From an uncultured Algibacter sp. (GTDB lineage Bacteria; Bacteroidota; Bacteroidia; Flavobacteriales; Flavobacteriaceae), in assembly GCA_937958265.1 (NCBI GenBank), contig CALGNX010000014.1, positions 78,288 to 142,287 of the forward strand: DNA of 64,000 bases, in the 5' to 3' direction. Of this stretch, positions 1-9,400 are shown in pieces (position 1 is the first letter of the stretch; each line of letters begins with the position of its first letter). Under the pieces are notes generated by a model. The model had not been told where the DNA came from and did not search any database. It saw only the letters and a program-made list of their open reading frames with translations. Made by a program: the position numbers and the translations under genes.

Positions 1-587
1 ACTTGATTTGATAAGCGTAGGCGCGAATCGTACATGGTAAGTAGTAAACCCTCTATGTCTAGCTCTGGGTTGTGTATTTTTTGTACACTTTTAATGGTAT
101 TTAGTAATTTACCCAAACCTTCTAATGCAAAATATTCGCACTGTATAGGTATCATAACGGAATTGGCAGCTGTTAGCGCATTTAAGGTTAGTAAACCTAA
201 TGAGGGTGCACAATCGATAATTATAAAATCGTAAGTATTCTTAATGTCTTTTAATGCTTTTTTTAGCATATACTCACGTTTATCTTTATCAACAAGTTCA
301 ATTTCAATAGCAACCAAATCGATATGAGCAGGAATAATATCTAAGTTAGGGGTTTTTGTATTAACAATAGCATCTTCAGCTGTACTAGAATGTTCTAAAA
401 GTTGATATGTTCCAATATCAACAGTTTCCACATCTATTCCAATGCCAGAAGTTGCATTTGCCTGTGGGTCTGCATCTATAAGTAATACTTTCTTCTCTAG
501 AACGCCTAACGAAGCTGCTAGATTAATTGCTGTTGTTGTTTTACCAACACCGCCTTTCTGATTAGCAATTGCAATGATTTTGCCCAT
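1..587 (-). CDS. parA: ParA/Soj chromosome-partitioning ATPase, 3' end outside window
   Basis: This is the ATPase of the ParABS chromosome segregation system, which moves ParB-parS complexes over the nucleoid. The minus-strand ATG is at 587-585 and the frame stays open to the window edge, giving about 195 residues; the last ~60 residues of a usual ~255-residue ParA lie left of position 1. The deviant Walker A KGGVGKTT is at residues 11-18, the Walker A' region IDADPQAN near 37-44, and the Walker B stretch IIIDCAPSLG near 125. A TATTTTTG promoter element lies 25 nt upstream of the start. In related genomes parB follows parA, so it is expected beyond the left edge. Identification is secure; the partial status is due only to the window. 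Confidence 0.95.
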   Translation of the reverse strand, partial: MGKIIAIANQKGGVGKTTTAINLAASLGVLEKKVLLIDADPQANATSGIGIDVETVDIGTYQLLEHSSTAEDAIVNTKTPNLDIIPAHIDLVAIEIELVDKDKREYMLKKALKDIKNTYDFIIIDCAPSLGLLTLNALTAANSVMIPIQCEYFALEGLGKLLNTIKSVQKIHNPELDIEGLLLTMYDSRLRLSNQ

Positions 588-611
588 TAAATGATTTGGT
601 TTTATTCCAAA

Positions 612-619
612 CAAAAATA
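612..619 (-). promoter_or_regulatory. -7 promoter element of parA
   Basis: TATTTTTG on the minus strand fits the Bacteroidota TAnnTTTG -7 consensus and ends 25 nt before the parA ATG. No clear -33 TTG is seen at the usual distance. The 588-780 gap holds nothing else I can recognise. Confidence 0.55.
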
Positions 620-780
620 CAATTATTTACGAGGAATAAAAATGGATGTTGTTATTATCCAAATAATACACGTTTTACTAGTCTTTAAAAATAAACACGG
701 CTGTTTGTTAGTTTTTAAATTTTAATTAATACTGAATTAATTTAGACGATTTAATACTCTAAATATGCGAGATTTCGTTT

Positions 781-2460
781 TTACTTCATGCTTTTATGTC
801 TTCCGAAGGCTACTTCTAAAGCATTGCTAATTTCTCCTATTGTTGCACGGTTACGAGTAGCCTCAATGGCTAAGGCGAGTAAATTTAAATCCTCCTTGGT
901 TTCAGAGTTTTCTAATTGGGGAGCTTCGTTATGTTTGTATTTTGCTGCTTCGGTTAATTTTAGTAGGCTAGCTTGTACTTTTTGTGTGTTCCTTTCTGCT
1001 TTAAGCGTTTTTAATTGTTTTATTTGAGTGTTTTTAAGGGCTTCACTATTTAATTTAAGGGAAGGCATTGGGTTCTCGTGCTCTAACTCGGTTTTTACAA
1101 TACTATTATTTGTACTTTCTTCAAAATCTACTCTAACTCGTTTTTTTAGTGCAGAACTTTTAATTTTATTTTGTGGGATTCCTGCTTTAATAGCCTTTTT
1201 TACACCTCCAAGAGTTTCAATTTCTTCAATTAGATCCCAAGCATTTTTAGCAATGTCTTGGGTTAGTTTCTCTACATAATAACTGCCTGCCCAAGGGTCT
1301 ATGGTTTTGGTAATGGCTGTTTCTTCTTGCAGGAAGAATTGTGTGTTTCTGGCAATTCTTGTAGAAAAATGTGAGGGTAAATTAGTAGTCTCATTTAAAG
1401 TACAGGTATTTAGGCTTTCTGTACCACCAAAAGCAGCGGCCGCGGCTTTTATAGTCGTTCTTGTTATGTTTTTAAAAGGCTCTTGTTTAGAGAAATTAAA
1501 GCTAGAGATTTGGCAGTGTGTTTTTAAGGCTAGTGTGCTTTCTTTTTTTGGGTTAAACCGTTTTATTAGTTTGGCCCATAGCATTCTGGCGGCTCTCATT
1601 TTGGCAATTTCCATAAAATGATTCATGCCTGTTCCCCAATAAAAGGATATTTGGGGTGTGAAGTTATCGATATTTAGGCCTGCAGCTAATCCTGTGCGTA
1701 CATATTCAATACCATTTGCCAAGGCGTATGCTAGTTCTATGTCTGCCGTTGCGCCAGCTTCTTGTAGGTGGTAACCAGAAATACTAATGCTATTAAATTT
1801 AGGCATGTATTTACTTGTGTACACTAAAATATCTGAAATAATTTTCATTCCAGTTTCTAAAGGATATTTAGAGGTATTTGTAACCATTAATTCCTTTAGG
1901 ATGTCATTTTGTATAACGCCTTTTAATTGCTCTGGTTTTACACCTTGCTCTTCTGCAGCTACAATATAACAGGCTAAAATGGGTAGTATTGCGCCATTTG
2001 TTGTCATGGACACAGATGTTTTTTCTAAAGGTATTTGATTGAAGAGTATTTTCATGTCCTCAACAGAGTCTATAGCTACTCCATCCTTTCCAATCGCACT
2101 AACTGCACGATCGTGGTCGGAATTATAGCCCTGTTGTGTAGCCTTATTAAAAGCTACAGAAAGTGCTTGTTGTCCAGCCTTTAATTGTTTTTTATAGTAA
2201 GCATTAGTTGCTTTAGCCGTGAAAAACCCAGCATATTGTTGAATGGTCCATGGTTTTCGTACATACATGGTGCTGTAAGATCCGCGAAGGTTTGGTGCGA
2301 TGCCTGCCACAAAATCTAAATGAAATAAACCTTCAATATCTTTTCGTGAATATGTTGATTTTATCTCAATATTCTCATCCGTTAGAAAGGTTGAAACTTT
2401 TGTTTCTTCCTTTGCGGTGTCTGATTTAATTTCTAGATGTTGAAGGTTTTTTCTTGTCAT
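781..2460 (-). CDS. Methylmalonyl-CoA mutase-type large subunit without B12 domain
   Basis: The protein has 559 residues and aligns throughout with the catalytic TIM-barrel of methylmalonyl-CoA mutase, which interconverts methylmalonyl-CoA and succinyl-CoA. Conserved blocks include TMY (64-66), SVSMTTNGA, IQNDILKE (183-190), SGYHLQEAGATADIE (228-242, active-site His231) and DPWAGSYYVE. It stops right after the linker block GEISNALEVAFGRHK, so the ~150-residue C-terminal cobalamin-binding domain (DxHxxG) of the usual ~700-residue subunit is absent, and no continuation is found in any frame in the 193 bases downstream. Several arginines that bind CoA or the substrate carboxylate in the family are replaced (see findings). 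It is the last gene of a five-gene operon, 6 nt after the lipoprotein gene. It may be a decayed mutase, or an acyl-CoA mutase that uses a separate B12 subunit, as IcmA and HcmA do; those have about this length. Family assignment is firm, activity is not. Confidence 0.85.
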   Translation of the reverse strand: MTRKNLQHLEIKSDTAKEETKVSTFLTDENIEIKSTYSRKDIEGLFHLDFVAGIAPNLRGSYSTMYVRKPWTIQQYAGFFTAKATNAYYKKQLKAGQQALSVAFNKATQQGYNSDHDRAVSAIGKDGVAIDSVEDMKILFNQIPLEKTSVSMTTNGAILPILACYIVAAEEQGVKPEQLKGVIQNDILKELMVTNTSKYPLETGMKIISDILVYTSKYMPKFNSISISGYHLQEAGATADIELAYALANGIEYVRTGLAAGLNIDNFTPQISFYWGTGMNHFMEIAKMRAARMLWAKLIKRFNPKKESTLALKTHCQISSFNFSKQEPFKNITRTTIKAAAAAFGGTESLNTCTLNETTNLPSHFSTRIARNTQFFLQEETAITKTIDPWAGSYYVEKLTQDIAKNAWDLIEEIETLGGVKKAIKAGIPQNKIKSSALKKRVRVDFEESTNNSIVKTELEHENPMPSLKLNSEALKNTQIKQLKTLKAERNTQKVQASLLKLTEAAKYKHNEAPQLENSETKEDLNLLALAIEATRNRATIGEISNALEVAFGRHKSMK

Positions 2461-2466
2461 GTTATG

Positions 2467-3165
2467 TTAATGGTTATGGCCTGCATGAGAATCTACCGGT
2501 GCAGGGCTAGCTGGTGCTAATTTTGGGGTTACATTAAAATTGACGTCTTCCTGAGGTTTTTCTAAATTTATTTTAGAAAAATCGATATTAAAAAGGTTTG
2601 CATAATATAAATCTAGAGCAATGTACATGGCTAAATTCTTATCTGAAAGGGCGTTACGGTAATTTTTAACCAAGGCACGGCCAAATAATTTAGGAGACAT
2701 GCTATTTGTAGAAATTAGTGCGTTTAAGGTTGTTTTTAGTTTTTGGTTTTTTAAATTATCACCAATACAATTAAAAATAGCACTGTTATAATTTAATTTG
2801 CTCTTAGGGTTTTCCTGGTCCCAAAGGTTATTTTCGTTTTTTAAAGCTTCAAAAATGGCTACTGTATGCTTGGAAATTACATCTTCAAATTTAAACCTCC
2901 CAAATATAGAATTTCTTATAGTTTGTGAGTATGCTTGGTCCAATCTTGTTTTAGTATTACCCTTCTTGTAATAATTTAATATGTCGTCTTCAAAACTGTA
3001 TAAAGCTTCATTTAGTAATTTAGAGTTTGTGTTTTCACAAATAAATACAGCAGGCTTATCTGCGTATTTAAAATTTGAAAATGTACTTTTTTGTTTACAA
3101 CTAAATAAAGTAGTAATTAATAAAAGAGTAAGAATGGTAATTTTTGAGGTCATTTTAGTTTTCAT
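2467..3165 (-). CDS. Lipoprotein of unknown function with His-rich C-terminus
   Basis: I do not recognise a family. The 232-residue product starts with a lipoprotein signal (hydrophobic segment ending LFSCKQ, lipid-attached Cys near residue 23), followed by a mostly helical, charged body and a low-complexity tail rich in Pro and Ala that ends in SHAGHNH, a possible metal-binding tail. The ATG at 3165-3163 overlaps the end of the upstream mutase small-subunit gene by 11 nt, and the next gene starts 6 nt after the stop, so it is translated within the mutase operon. An exported lipoprotein between two cytosolic mutase subunits is unexpected; nothing in the sequence explains a functional link. 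Confidence 0.75.
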   Translation of the reverse strand: MKTKMTSKITILTLLLITTLFSCKQKSTFSNFKYADKPAVFICENTNSKLLNEALYSFEDDILNYYKKGNTKTRLDQAYSQTIRNSIFGRFKFEDVISKHTVAIFEALKNENNLWDQENPKSKLNYNSAIFNCIGDNLKNQKLKTTLNALISTNSMSPKLFGRALVKNYRNALSDKNLAMYIALDLYYANLFNIDFSKINLEKPQEDVNFNVTPKLAPASPAPVDSHAGHNH

Positions 3166-4516
3166 TTTTTAATCGTTTTTGTTCTAAAGGTTCTGCTAAT
3201 CTTCTTTCTATTATAGGTTCTATTAATGTTTTTCTTTTTTGAATTTTAATAAATGGATAAAGGTTTAAATTGCCTTTCATTTTTTCTGCACTATTTTGGT
3301 ATTTATTGGTGCCAACTAGAATACGCGTTTTTTCATTAAATTGATTTTGCGTAATACTAGCATTTTCTTTTATTTTTTTTTGAATTAGGCCTAATTTTAA
3401 TTGTTTTAAAAAACCACCGTTAGCCTCAATATCTTTAAATAATTCTAATCCTTTTTTTGAGATTTGATTTACTAGTGTTTCAATATAATACGTGCCGTCT
3501 GTGGGGTTATTAACTTTACTAAAACATCCTTCATGCTTTAAAATAAGTAGTTGATCTCTTGCGATACGTTCTGAAAATGCATTGCTTTTATTGCTTACAT
3601 AATCGAATGGTAAGTTACAAATTGCGTTGGCACCACCTAAAATAGCACTCATACACTCTGTACTTGTTCTTAATAAGTTGGTTTTGTTGTCGTAAAGTGT
3701 TTTGTTTCGTTTCGTAGGTGTTGCAACTATATTACAATTTGAATTTATGCCGTATTCTAGGGCTAAAGTATGCCAGAGTATTCGTAAAGCTCTTAATTTT
3801 GCAATTTCAAAAAAATAATTTGTTCCTACGGCTACATGAAAAGTAATGCGTAATGGACTCACTTTGTTTTGGGGGGTATTTAATAAATTTAAATACTCAT
3901 TAGCATGTGCTAGGGCATAGGCTAATTGTTGCGTTATGTTAGCGCCAGCATTTTTATAAAAATCAGCATTAATGTGAATTTGCGATGTTATTTTGGTAAT
4001 ATTTTGAAATATTTTAAAATCGCTGGGCAAACTATTAAACCAATTACCTGTTCTTGCTAATTGCCCAATTGGATCTACATTTATAATGGCGCTAGGTACT
4101 ATTTTGGTTATGTTTTTTATGAAAACTTCTGAAAAAAAACATAAATCAAACTGTAAAATATTTTTTTTTGTATCTATGTTATTTACTAAAGCACTAATAT
4201 TTATATGGTCTGAGGGAATAATAAACTGTATACGTTCTACGCCATTTTTAGAAATTTCAATTGCTTTTTTATTCGATTTTTTAGTGTCTGCAACAAATAT
4301 AGATTGGCAAATTTTCCATTGCGTTGCCATAGTGTGAGATGGCTTTGGTGGCGTTTTAAAATTATCGTTATGGTAAAAAGGTGTAACATTAATACCTTCG
4401 TTGTTCTTCCAAACTAAGGTGTTGTTGTAATCATCGCCATTTAAATCAAATTGAATTTTTTGTTTCCATTGTTTTGCAGAAACGCTACTAAATTCACCAA
4501 ACAAATTATTCGTCAT
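3155..4516 (-). CDS. Methylmalonyl-CoA mutase small (beta) subunit-like protein
   Basis: This 453-residue protein is the non-catalytic partner type of the mutase heterodimer. It keeps barrel-family blocks such as FFEIAKLRALRILW, LGGANAICNLPFD, FSERIARDQLLILKHE and DGTYYIE, but has no B12-binding domain and lacks the SGYHxQEAGA active-site block (its counterpart reads INADFYKNAGAN). I chose the ATG at 4516-4514, which overlaps the TGA of the upstream ftsB-like gene (TGATG), rather than the TTG one codon earlier. The subunit normally stabilises the catalytic subunit; here both chains lack the cobalamin domain, so the enzyme could bind B12 only with a domain supplied from elsewhere. Confidence 0.85.
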   Translation of the reverse strand: MTNNLFGEFSSVSAKQWKQKIQFDLNGDDYNNTLVWKNNEGINVTPFYHNDNFKTPPKPSHTMATQWKICQSIFVADTKKSNKKAIEISKNGVERIQFIIPSDHINISALVNNIDTKKNILQFDLCFFSEVFIKNITKIVPSAIINVDPIGQLARTGNWFNSLPSDFKIFQNITKITSQIHINADFYKNAGANITQQLAYALAHANEYLNLLNTPQNKVSPLRITFHVAVGTNYFFEIAKLRALRILWHTLALEYGINSNCNIVATPTKRNKTLYDNKTNLLRTSTECMSAILGGANAICNLPFDYVSNKSNAFSERIARDQLLILKHEGCFSKVNNPTDGTYYIETLVNQISKKGLELFKDIEANGGFLKQLKLGLIQKKIKENASITQNQFNEKTRILVGTNKYQNSAEKMKGNLNLYPFIKIQKRKTLIEPIIERRLAEPLEQKRLKNEN

Positions 4517-4833
4517 CAATTATTTGTTTTTAGGCTGTCTTCATATTCAATAATGAAAATCTCCTCATTACTACGTTTCATAAAATAAGTTTCTCTAGCA
4601 AATTTTTCCAAACCTGCTTCGGTACTTATTTTCATTAAATCACTTTTGTCTTTTTTTATTTCTTTCTTGTAATATTCTTTTTCGTTTTCTAAGTTGCTAA
4701 TTTCTGTATCCAGTTCATGGTGAATTAGCCAGGAATTGGCATCAAAAAAAAGCATCCAAATTACAAATACCACAAATATAAGAACGAATATATTCTTAAA
4801 TGGCTTTAAATATTTGTGTTTTGGAAGTTTCAT
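4516..4833 (-). CDS. FtsB/DivIC-family septum formation initiator
   Basis: The 105-residue protein has the FtsB/DivIC layout: a short cytoplasmic N-terminus with several lysines, one transmembrane segment at about residues 13-30, a charged coiled coil at about 38-72 (ISNLENEKEYYKKEIKKD), and the conserved end ...EKFARETYFMKRSNEEIFIIE. Such proteins form part of the divisome with FtsL and FtsQ in the inner membrane. The start lies 1 nt after the udk stop and the stop overlaps the next start, so expression is coupled to uridine kinase and the mutase subunits. FtsB and DivIC cannot be told apart here. Confidence 0.88.
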   Translation of the reverse strand: MKLPKHKYLKPFKNIFVLIFVVFVIWMLFFDANSWLIHHELDTEISNLENEKEYYKKEIKKDKSDLMKISTEAGLEKFARETYFMKRSNEEIFIIEYEDSLKTNN

Positions 4834-4834
4834 T

Positions 4835-5440
4835 TTACAGTTTTTCTGTTATTATGGTTTTTACAATATCAATAGCTACTGTGTTATGCTTGTTGTTAGG
4901 TATAATAAGATCTGCATGTGCCTTTGTAGGTTCTATAAATTGGTTATGCATGGTTTTTAATGTGGTTTGATACCTGTTTAAAACCTCCTCTAAATTGCGA
5001 CCTCTTTCAGATATATCACGTTTTAAGCGACGTATTAAACGTTCATCACTATCAGCATGTACAAATATTTTAATGTCGAACATATCTCTTAGCTCAGGAT
5101 TGGTTAGTATAAGTATACCTTCAACAATCATTACTTTTCTGGGATGCGTTAATATTTTATCGCCTGTACGGTTATGTTTTACAAAAGAGTACACGGGTTG
5201 ATGTATAGGTGTACCTTTTTTTAGATGCTGTAAATGCGCTACAAGCAAATCGAAATCTATAGACCTGGGATGGTCGAAATTTATTTTAACCCGCTCATCG
5301 TAAGTTAAGTGCGATGTGTCTTTGTAGTAGGAGTCTTGAGATATAACGCCTACTTCACCCTCGGGCAGTTCATTTAATATTTGATTAACAACTGTTGTTT
5401 TTCCACAACCGGTTCCTCCCGCAATTCCTATAATTAGCAT
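4835..5440 (-). CDS. udk: Uridine kinase
   Basis: The 201-residue protein phosphorylates uridine and cytidine to UMP and CMP in pyrimidine salvage. It shows the P-loop GGTGCGKTT at residues 8-16, the substrate loop QDSYYKD, the NFDHPRSID block, and the lid region RRLKRDISERGR, and its length is typical of the family. It is the first gene of the minus-strand operon that continues into the ftsB-like and mutase genes, and a TAACTTTG promoter element lies about 25 nt upstream of the ATG. Confidence 0.95.
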   Translation of the reverse strand: MLIIGIAGGTGCGKTTVVNQILNELPEGEVGVISQDSYYKDTSHLTYDERVKINFDHPRSIDFDLLVAHLQHLKKGTPIHQPVYSFVKHNRTGDKILTHPRKVMIVEGILILTNPELRDMFDIKIFVHADSDERLIRRLKRDISERGRNLEEVLNRYQTTLKTMHNQFIEPTKAHADLIIPNNKHNTVAIDIVKTIITEKL

Positions 5441-5465
5441 GTATTTATATTTAATTAACAGCGTA

Positions 5466-5473
5466 CAAAGTTA
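5466..5473 (-). promoter_or_regulatory. -7 promoter element of the udk-mutase operon
   Basis: TAACTTTG on the minus strand matches TAnnTTTG and lies 25 nt before the udk ATG. It is the only good promoter seen before the five tightly packed genes, which fits one transcript. Confidence 0.6.
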
Positions 5474-5746
5474 ATTAAATGCTAAGTATTTAAGTATAAA
5501 ACGTGCTGTTTTTTGATTTGCACAAGGAACTTATTTTGTTTTACATGTTACTTTATGCACTGCTTGTGTTATTATCAATTATTTACTCCTTTTATAATAT
5601 GGAGTTTAATTGATATAGCTAATTTTAAATAGATAAAAAATAAGCTGCTTTTCATTAAATTATTCGAGAATTACAGAAGTGTAGAAAATTATAATATTTA
5701 GAAAAAAAATTCTTGTATAAATAAGTGTAGAATAAATAAAATAAAC

Positions 5747-5754
5747 TATATTTG
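5747..5754 (+). promoter_or_regulatory. -7 promoter element of tRNA-Pro
   Basis: TATATTTG fits the TAnnTTTG consensus and ends 24 nt before the mature 5' end of the tRNA, leaving a short leader to be trimmed by RNase P. Confidence 0.7.
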
Positions 5755-5778
5755 CACCAGAATTACAGATAATCATTT

Positions 5779-5853
5779 CGGGGTGTAGCGTAGCCCGGTT
5801 ATCGCGCCACGTTTGGGACGTGGAGGCCGCAGGTTCGAATCCTGCCACCCCGA
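5779..5853 (+). tRNA. tRNA-Pro (anticodon UGG)
   Basis: A full cloverleaf is visible: acceptor CGGGGTG pairs with CACCCCG, the anticodon stem CCACG/CGTGG encloses the loop TTTGGGA with anticodon TGG, and the T arm contains GGTTCGAAT. The discriminator is A at 5853 and CCA is not encoded. The UGG anticodon reads CCN proline codons. Confidence 0.96.
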
Positions 5854-6390
5854 CATAATAATATTTTTTATAAGCCTATTAATCATTAGATTAGTAGGTT
5901 TTTTTTTAGAAAAAAATTAAGTTTTTTCAGTTGTAATATTCTCTTAGGGTGCCTGTAAAATTTTATGTTTATCAAAATAAGCAGGATTTTATTTAAAAAA
6001 TGAATATTTTATATACTAGACGAAGGCTGAGTCCAACAAATCTTCGGTGTTATTATATAATTTGCTATTACTGCGTTTAAAGAATCTTTTTTATAGTAAA
6101 AGTTGTGTTTTAGGTTCTTTTAATTTGTAATTGCCACAAGGTCTTTATTTTAGTAGTTATACGATTTGCTTCATATTTAATCTAATATTTAAAAAGTGAA
6201 ATAAAAATACTTAAAATGGTATAGTTTTGATATGCTAAGTTTAACTGCGTTTAATTATATGTAAGTAAAAACAGAAAATGGTAGTTGGAAAATATCAATA
6301 TAATTTTCATAGTAAATCTGGTAGATAGGATGTAATTTAATAACTAAAAGTTAAGGTTGAGTTGTGAAACTGTAATTGTAAAAAAGTATT
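5854..6390 (+). other. Non-coding stretch between tRNA-Pro and the hybrid sensor gene
   Basis: No gene is supported here. The sequence is very AT-rich. A T-rich stretch just after the tRNA (about 5895-5910) may end its transcript, and TAGTTTTG at 6222-6229 is a possible distal promoter for the sensor gene. I see no hairpin, repeat or small ORF worth calling. Confidence 0.5.
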
Positions 6391-6398
6391 TAAGTTTG
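6391..6398 (+). promoter_or_regulatory. Possible -7 promoter element of hybrid sensor gene 1
   Basis: TAAGTTTG matches TAnnTTTG and lies 25 nt upstream of the preferred ATG at 6424. No well-placed -33 element is visible, so the call is moderate. Confidence 0.4.
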
Positions 6399-6423
6399 TG
6401 TAATATGAAATTTGGAGTTTAAT

Positions 6424-9400
6424 ATGATGATTAATAAAAACATTTTCAATTTCTTAATTTTTTACTTTTTAGCATGTTCGCTTTTTTTTGCTCAAAAAGT
6501 TTCTAAGGCATATAACTTTGTAAATATTAAACAAGGGGTGTCTAAAATGGCTGTGTCCAGTATTATTCAAGATCACTATGGGTTTGTTTGGATTGGAACT
6601 AACGGTACAGGCCTGTATAAATTTGATGGTATCGACTATATTGCATACAAGCATATAATAAACGATGAAACATCAATTGGGAGTAATTTTATTTATGCTT
6701 CATTTCTAGATCTGAATAATAGGTTGTGGGTTGGTACAGAAGAAGGATTAAATTTATATAATAGAGAATTAGATAAGTTTCTTCGCATTCCGGTAATAGA
6801 TAGTTTAACTAATAAACCAATAAGTATATCCGTAAGAAGTGTAAAAGCTATCGATGATAATAATTTAGTTATAGGTACTTTTGGTAAGGGTTTATTTAAA
6901 ATGAATTTAACCACTTTAAACGTGGTGCGCATTGGGCTTCCAAATAAATATCAAAATGAATTCTTAATAATTAATAACATTGCATGTGCTACTAACGGTA
7001 TAGCTTATATGGCTACTAACATGGGGTTATTAGCTTATAGTAACTTAGAAAATAAATTTGTTCCTTCTGCTTTCGAAGGGAGTTATGCTAACGAGCCGTT
7101 AAGCTCTGTTTTGTTAGATCGAGATGAGGTGCTGTGGTTGGGGACGTTTACTAAGGGAATAATACGTTTAAGTAAAAATAAGACAGGTAATTTTGTAGCT
7201 AAACGAATACCTTTTACAAATACCAGAATTTTATCGTTAATAGAATTGCCAGAGGGTGGGGTGTTGTGCGGTACAGAAAATGATGGGTTGTTCCAATTGA
7301 ATACAAAAGGACATATTGTAAATTCATATTTATATACAAAGACAGATGATAAAAGTATATTATCTAATTCTATATGGTCCTTGTTTATAGATGCCAATGA
7401 GCGTATTTGGCTAGGTTATTACAATACCGGTGTAGGGGTTTATGATAAGTTATTCGATAAATTTAAAAATATTGAAAGTATACCAAATACTGTGAATTCT
7501 TTACAATTAGGTTCGGTAACCGGTATACAAAGAGATGATTTGGGGCGCTTGTGGATAAGTATGGACGGCGGGGGTATAGATGTTTATGATTCAGCCAAAA
7601 ATACTTTTACACATATCAATAAATCTAAAAACTCTATCTATTCTGGGTTAACTACTAATTATTTAGAGTGTATTTTTATTGATAGTAAAAAAAATATATG
7701 GGCAGGAAGTTGGAATAATGGTTTGTTTTTATTGAAACATGGTGCAAAAAAATTTATTAATTTCAATAAAGAAAATACAAATGGTGGTTTGTCTTCAAAC
7801 ACTGTTTTAAATATATCAGAAGGTGCAGATGGTACTATTTTAATAGGAACTTTTTATAAGGGGTTACATGTCTTAAACCCAGAAACATTTAAAATAAAGC
7901 AGTTAAATTCCCAACCTTTTAAAAATTACCAAATAACAAGTAGTGATATTCGTAAGATATTGGTGGACTCAAATAAGAATATTTGGTTGGGTACAACACA
8001 GGGTTTATTTAAAATAGTTAAAACTACAGGAGGGCAATATATTATAAATTCTATAAAAGATAAAATGACTAAATCTTTTAAGAATGAAGTAAATGCTAAT
8101 CATATATTAACAATGTATGAAACTACAGATAAACGCTCGATGTGGATAGGAACCAAAGGCGCAGGATTAGCCAGATACGATTTAGAAAATGAAACCTTGA
8201 CTTGGTTTAACACTTTAAACGGACTTCCAGAAGATAATATACATGGTATTTTAGAGAGTGATGATAAAAATATATGGGTAAGCAGTAACTCAGGTATTTA
8301 CAAGTATGATATTAAGGCATCTAAATTTACTAATTATAATTATAATGATGGTCTTTTGTCAAATGATTTTAATGCAAACGCCGCGTTAAAAGATATAAAC
8401 GGAAACTTGTATTTTGGAAGTTATAAAGGGATCGATTTCTTCAACCCTAATAACATAAGCCTAAACACCAACCAACCAAATGTTTATTTAACAGGTTTTA
8501 AGTTGTTTAACAAAAAAGTAATGCCTAATGCAGAAGGGTCGCCGCTTAATAAAGTAATTTCAGAAACAGAGTTAATTACACTCACTAATAAACAGTCTGT
8601 TTTTACTATAGATTATTCTGCGATAAATTACACAAGGCCAGAAAAAAATCAATATGCCTATTATTTAGAAGGCTTAGAGGATACTTGGAATTATGTTGGA
8701 AACTTAAGGAGTGCTACGTATACAAATCTAGATACAGGGCGTTATGTTTTTAAATTGAAGGCAGCAAATAACGATGGTATTTGGAGTGAGGAGCCAACAG
8801 AATTAGAAATAATTATTTTACCTCCATGGTGGCAAACGGGTTGGGCCTTCCTAATATATGCATTGTTGTTTATTAGTGCTACATATTTGTTTAATAAAAT
8901 TATTCGAAACAGAAATGAAGAAAAAGAAGTGATTAGAAATGAGCGCATCCAGAGAGTGCAAGAAGATAAGCTAAACGAAAGGAAACTTCAGTTTTTTACC
9001 AACATATCTCATGAGTTCAGAACACCATTAACATTAATGATTAATCCCTTGCGTGATATTATTAATAATAAGGATTTAGAGTTACCTAAAGAGATAAGAG
9101 AGAAGCATCACGTTATATATAAAAACACAGATAGACTTTATAAATTAATTAATGAGTTAATGGATTTTAGGAAGTTGGATCTAAATAAAATGCAAATAAA
9201 AGCTCAGGAACTAAATCTTAGTAATTTTATTAAAGAAATTATTAGTTATTTTAAAGAAGAGGCAATAAACAGGAATATTCAGTTTGCATTGGATGCAGAT
9301 ATTCCAGACCTTATGCTTTGGGCAGACCAAAGTATGTTAGAAAAAATAATTTTTAATATATTTTCCAATGCCATGAAGGTAACACCAGATGGTGGGGCAA

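Noticed and set aside
5660..5848. Minus-strand reading frame of 62 codons over the tRNA (start MAGFEPAAS)
   Set aside because: It is the complement of the tRNA-Pro gene; this N-terminus is a well-known artefact of translating tRNA genes.
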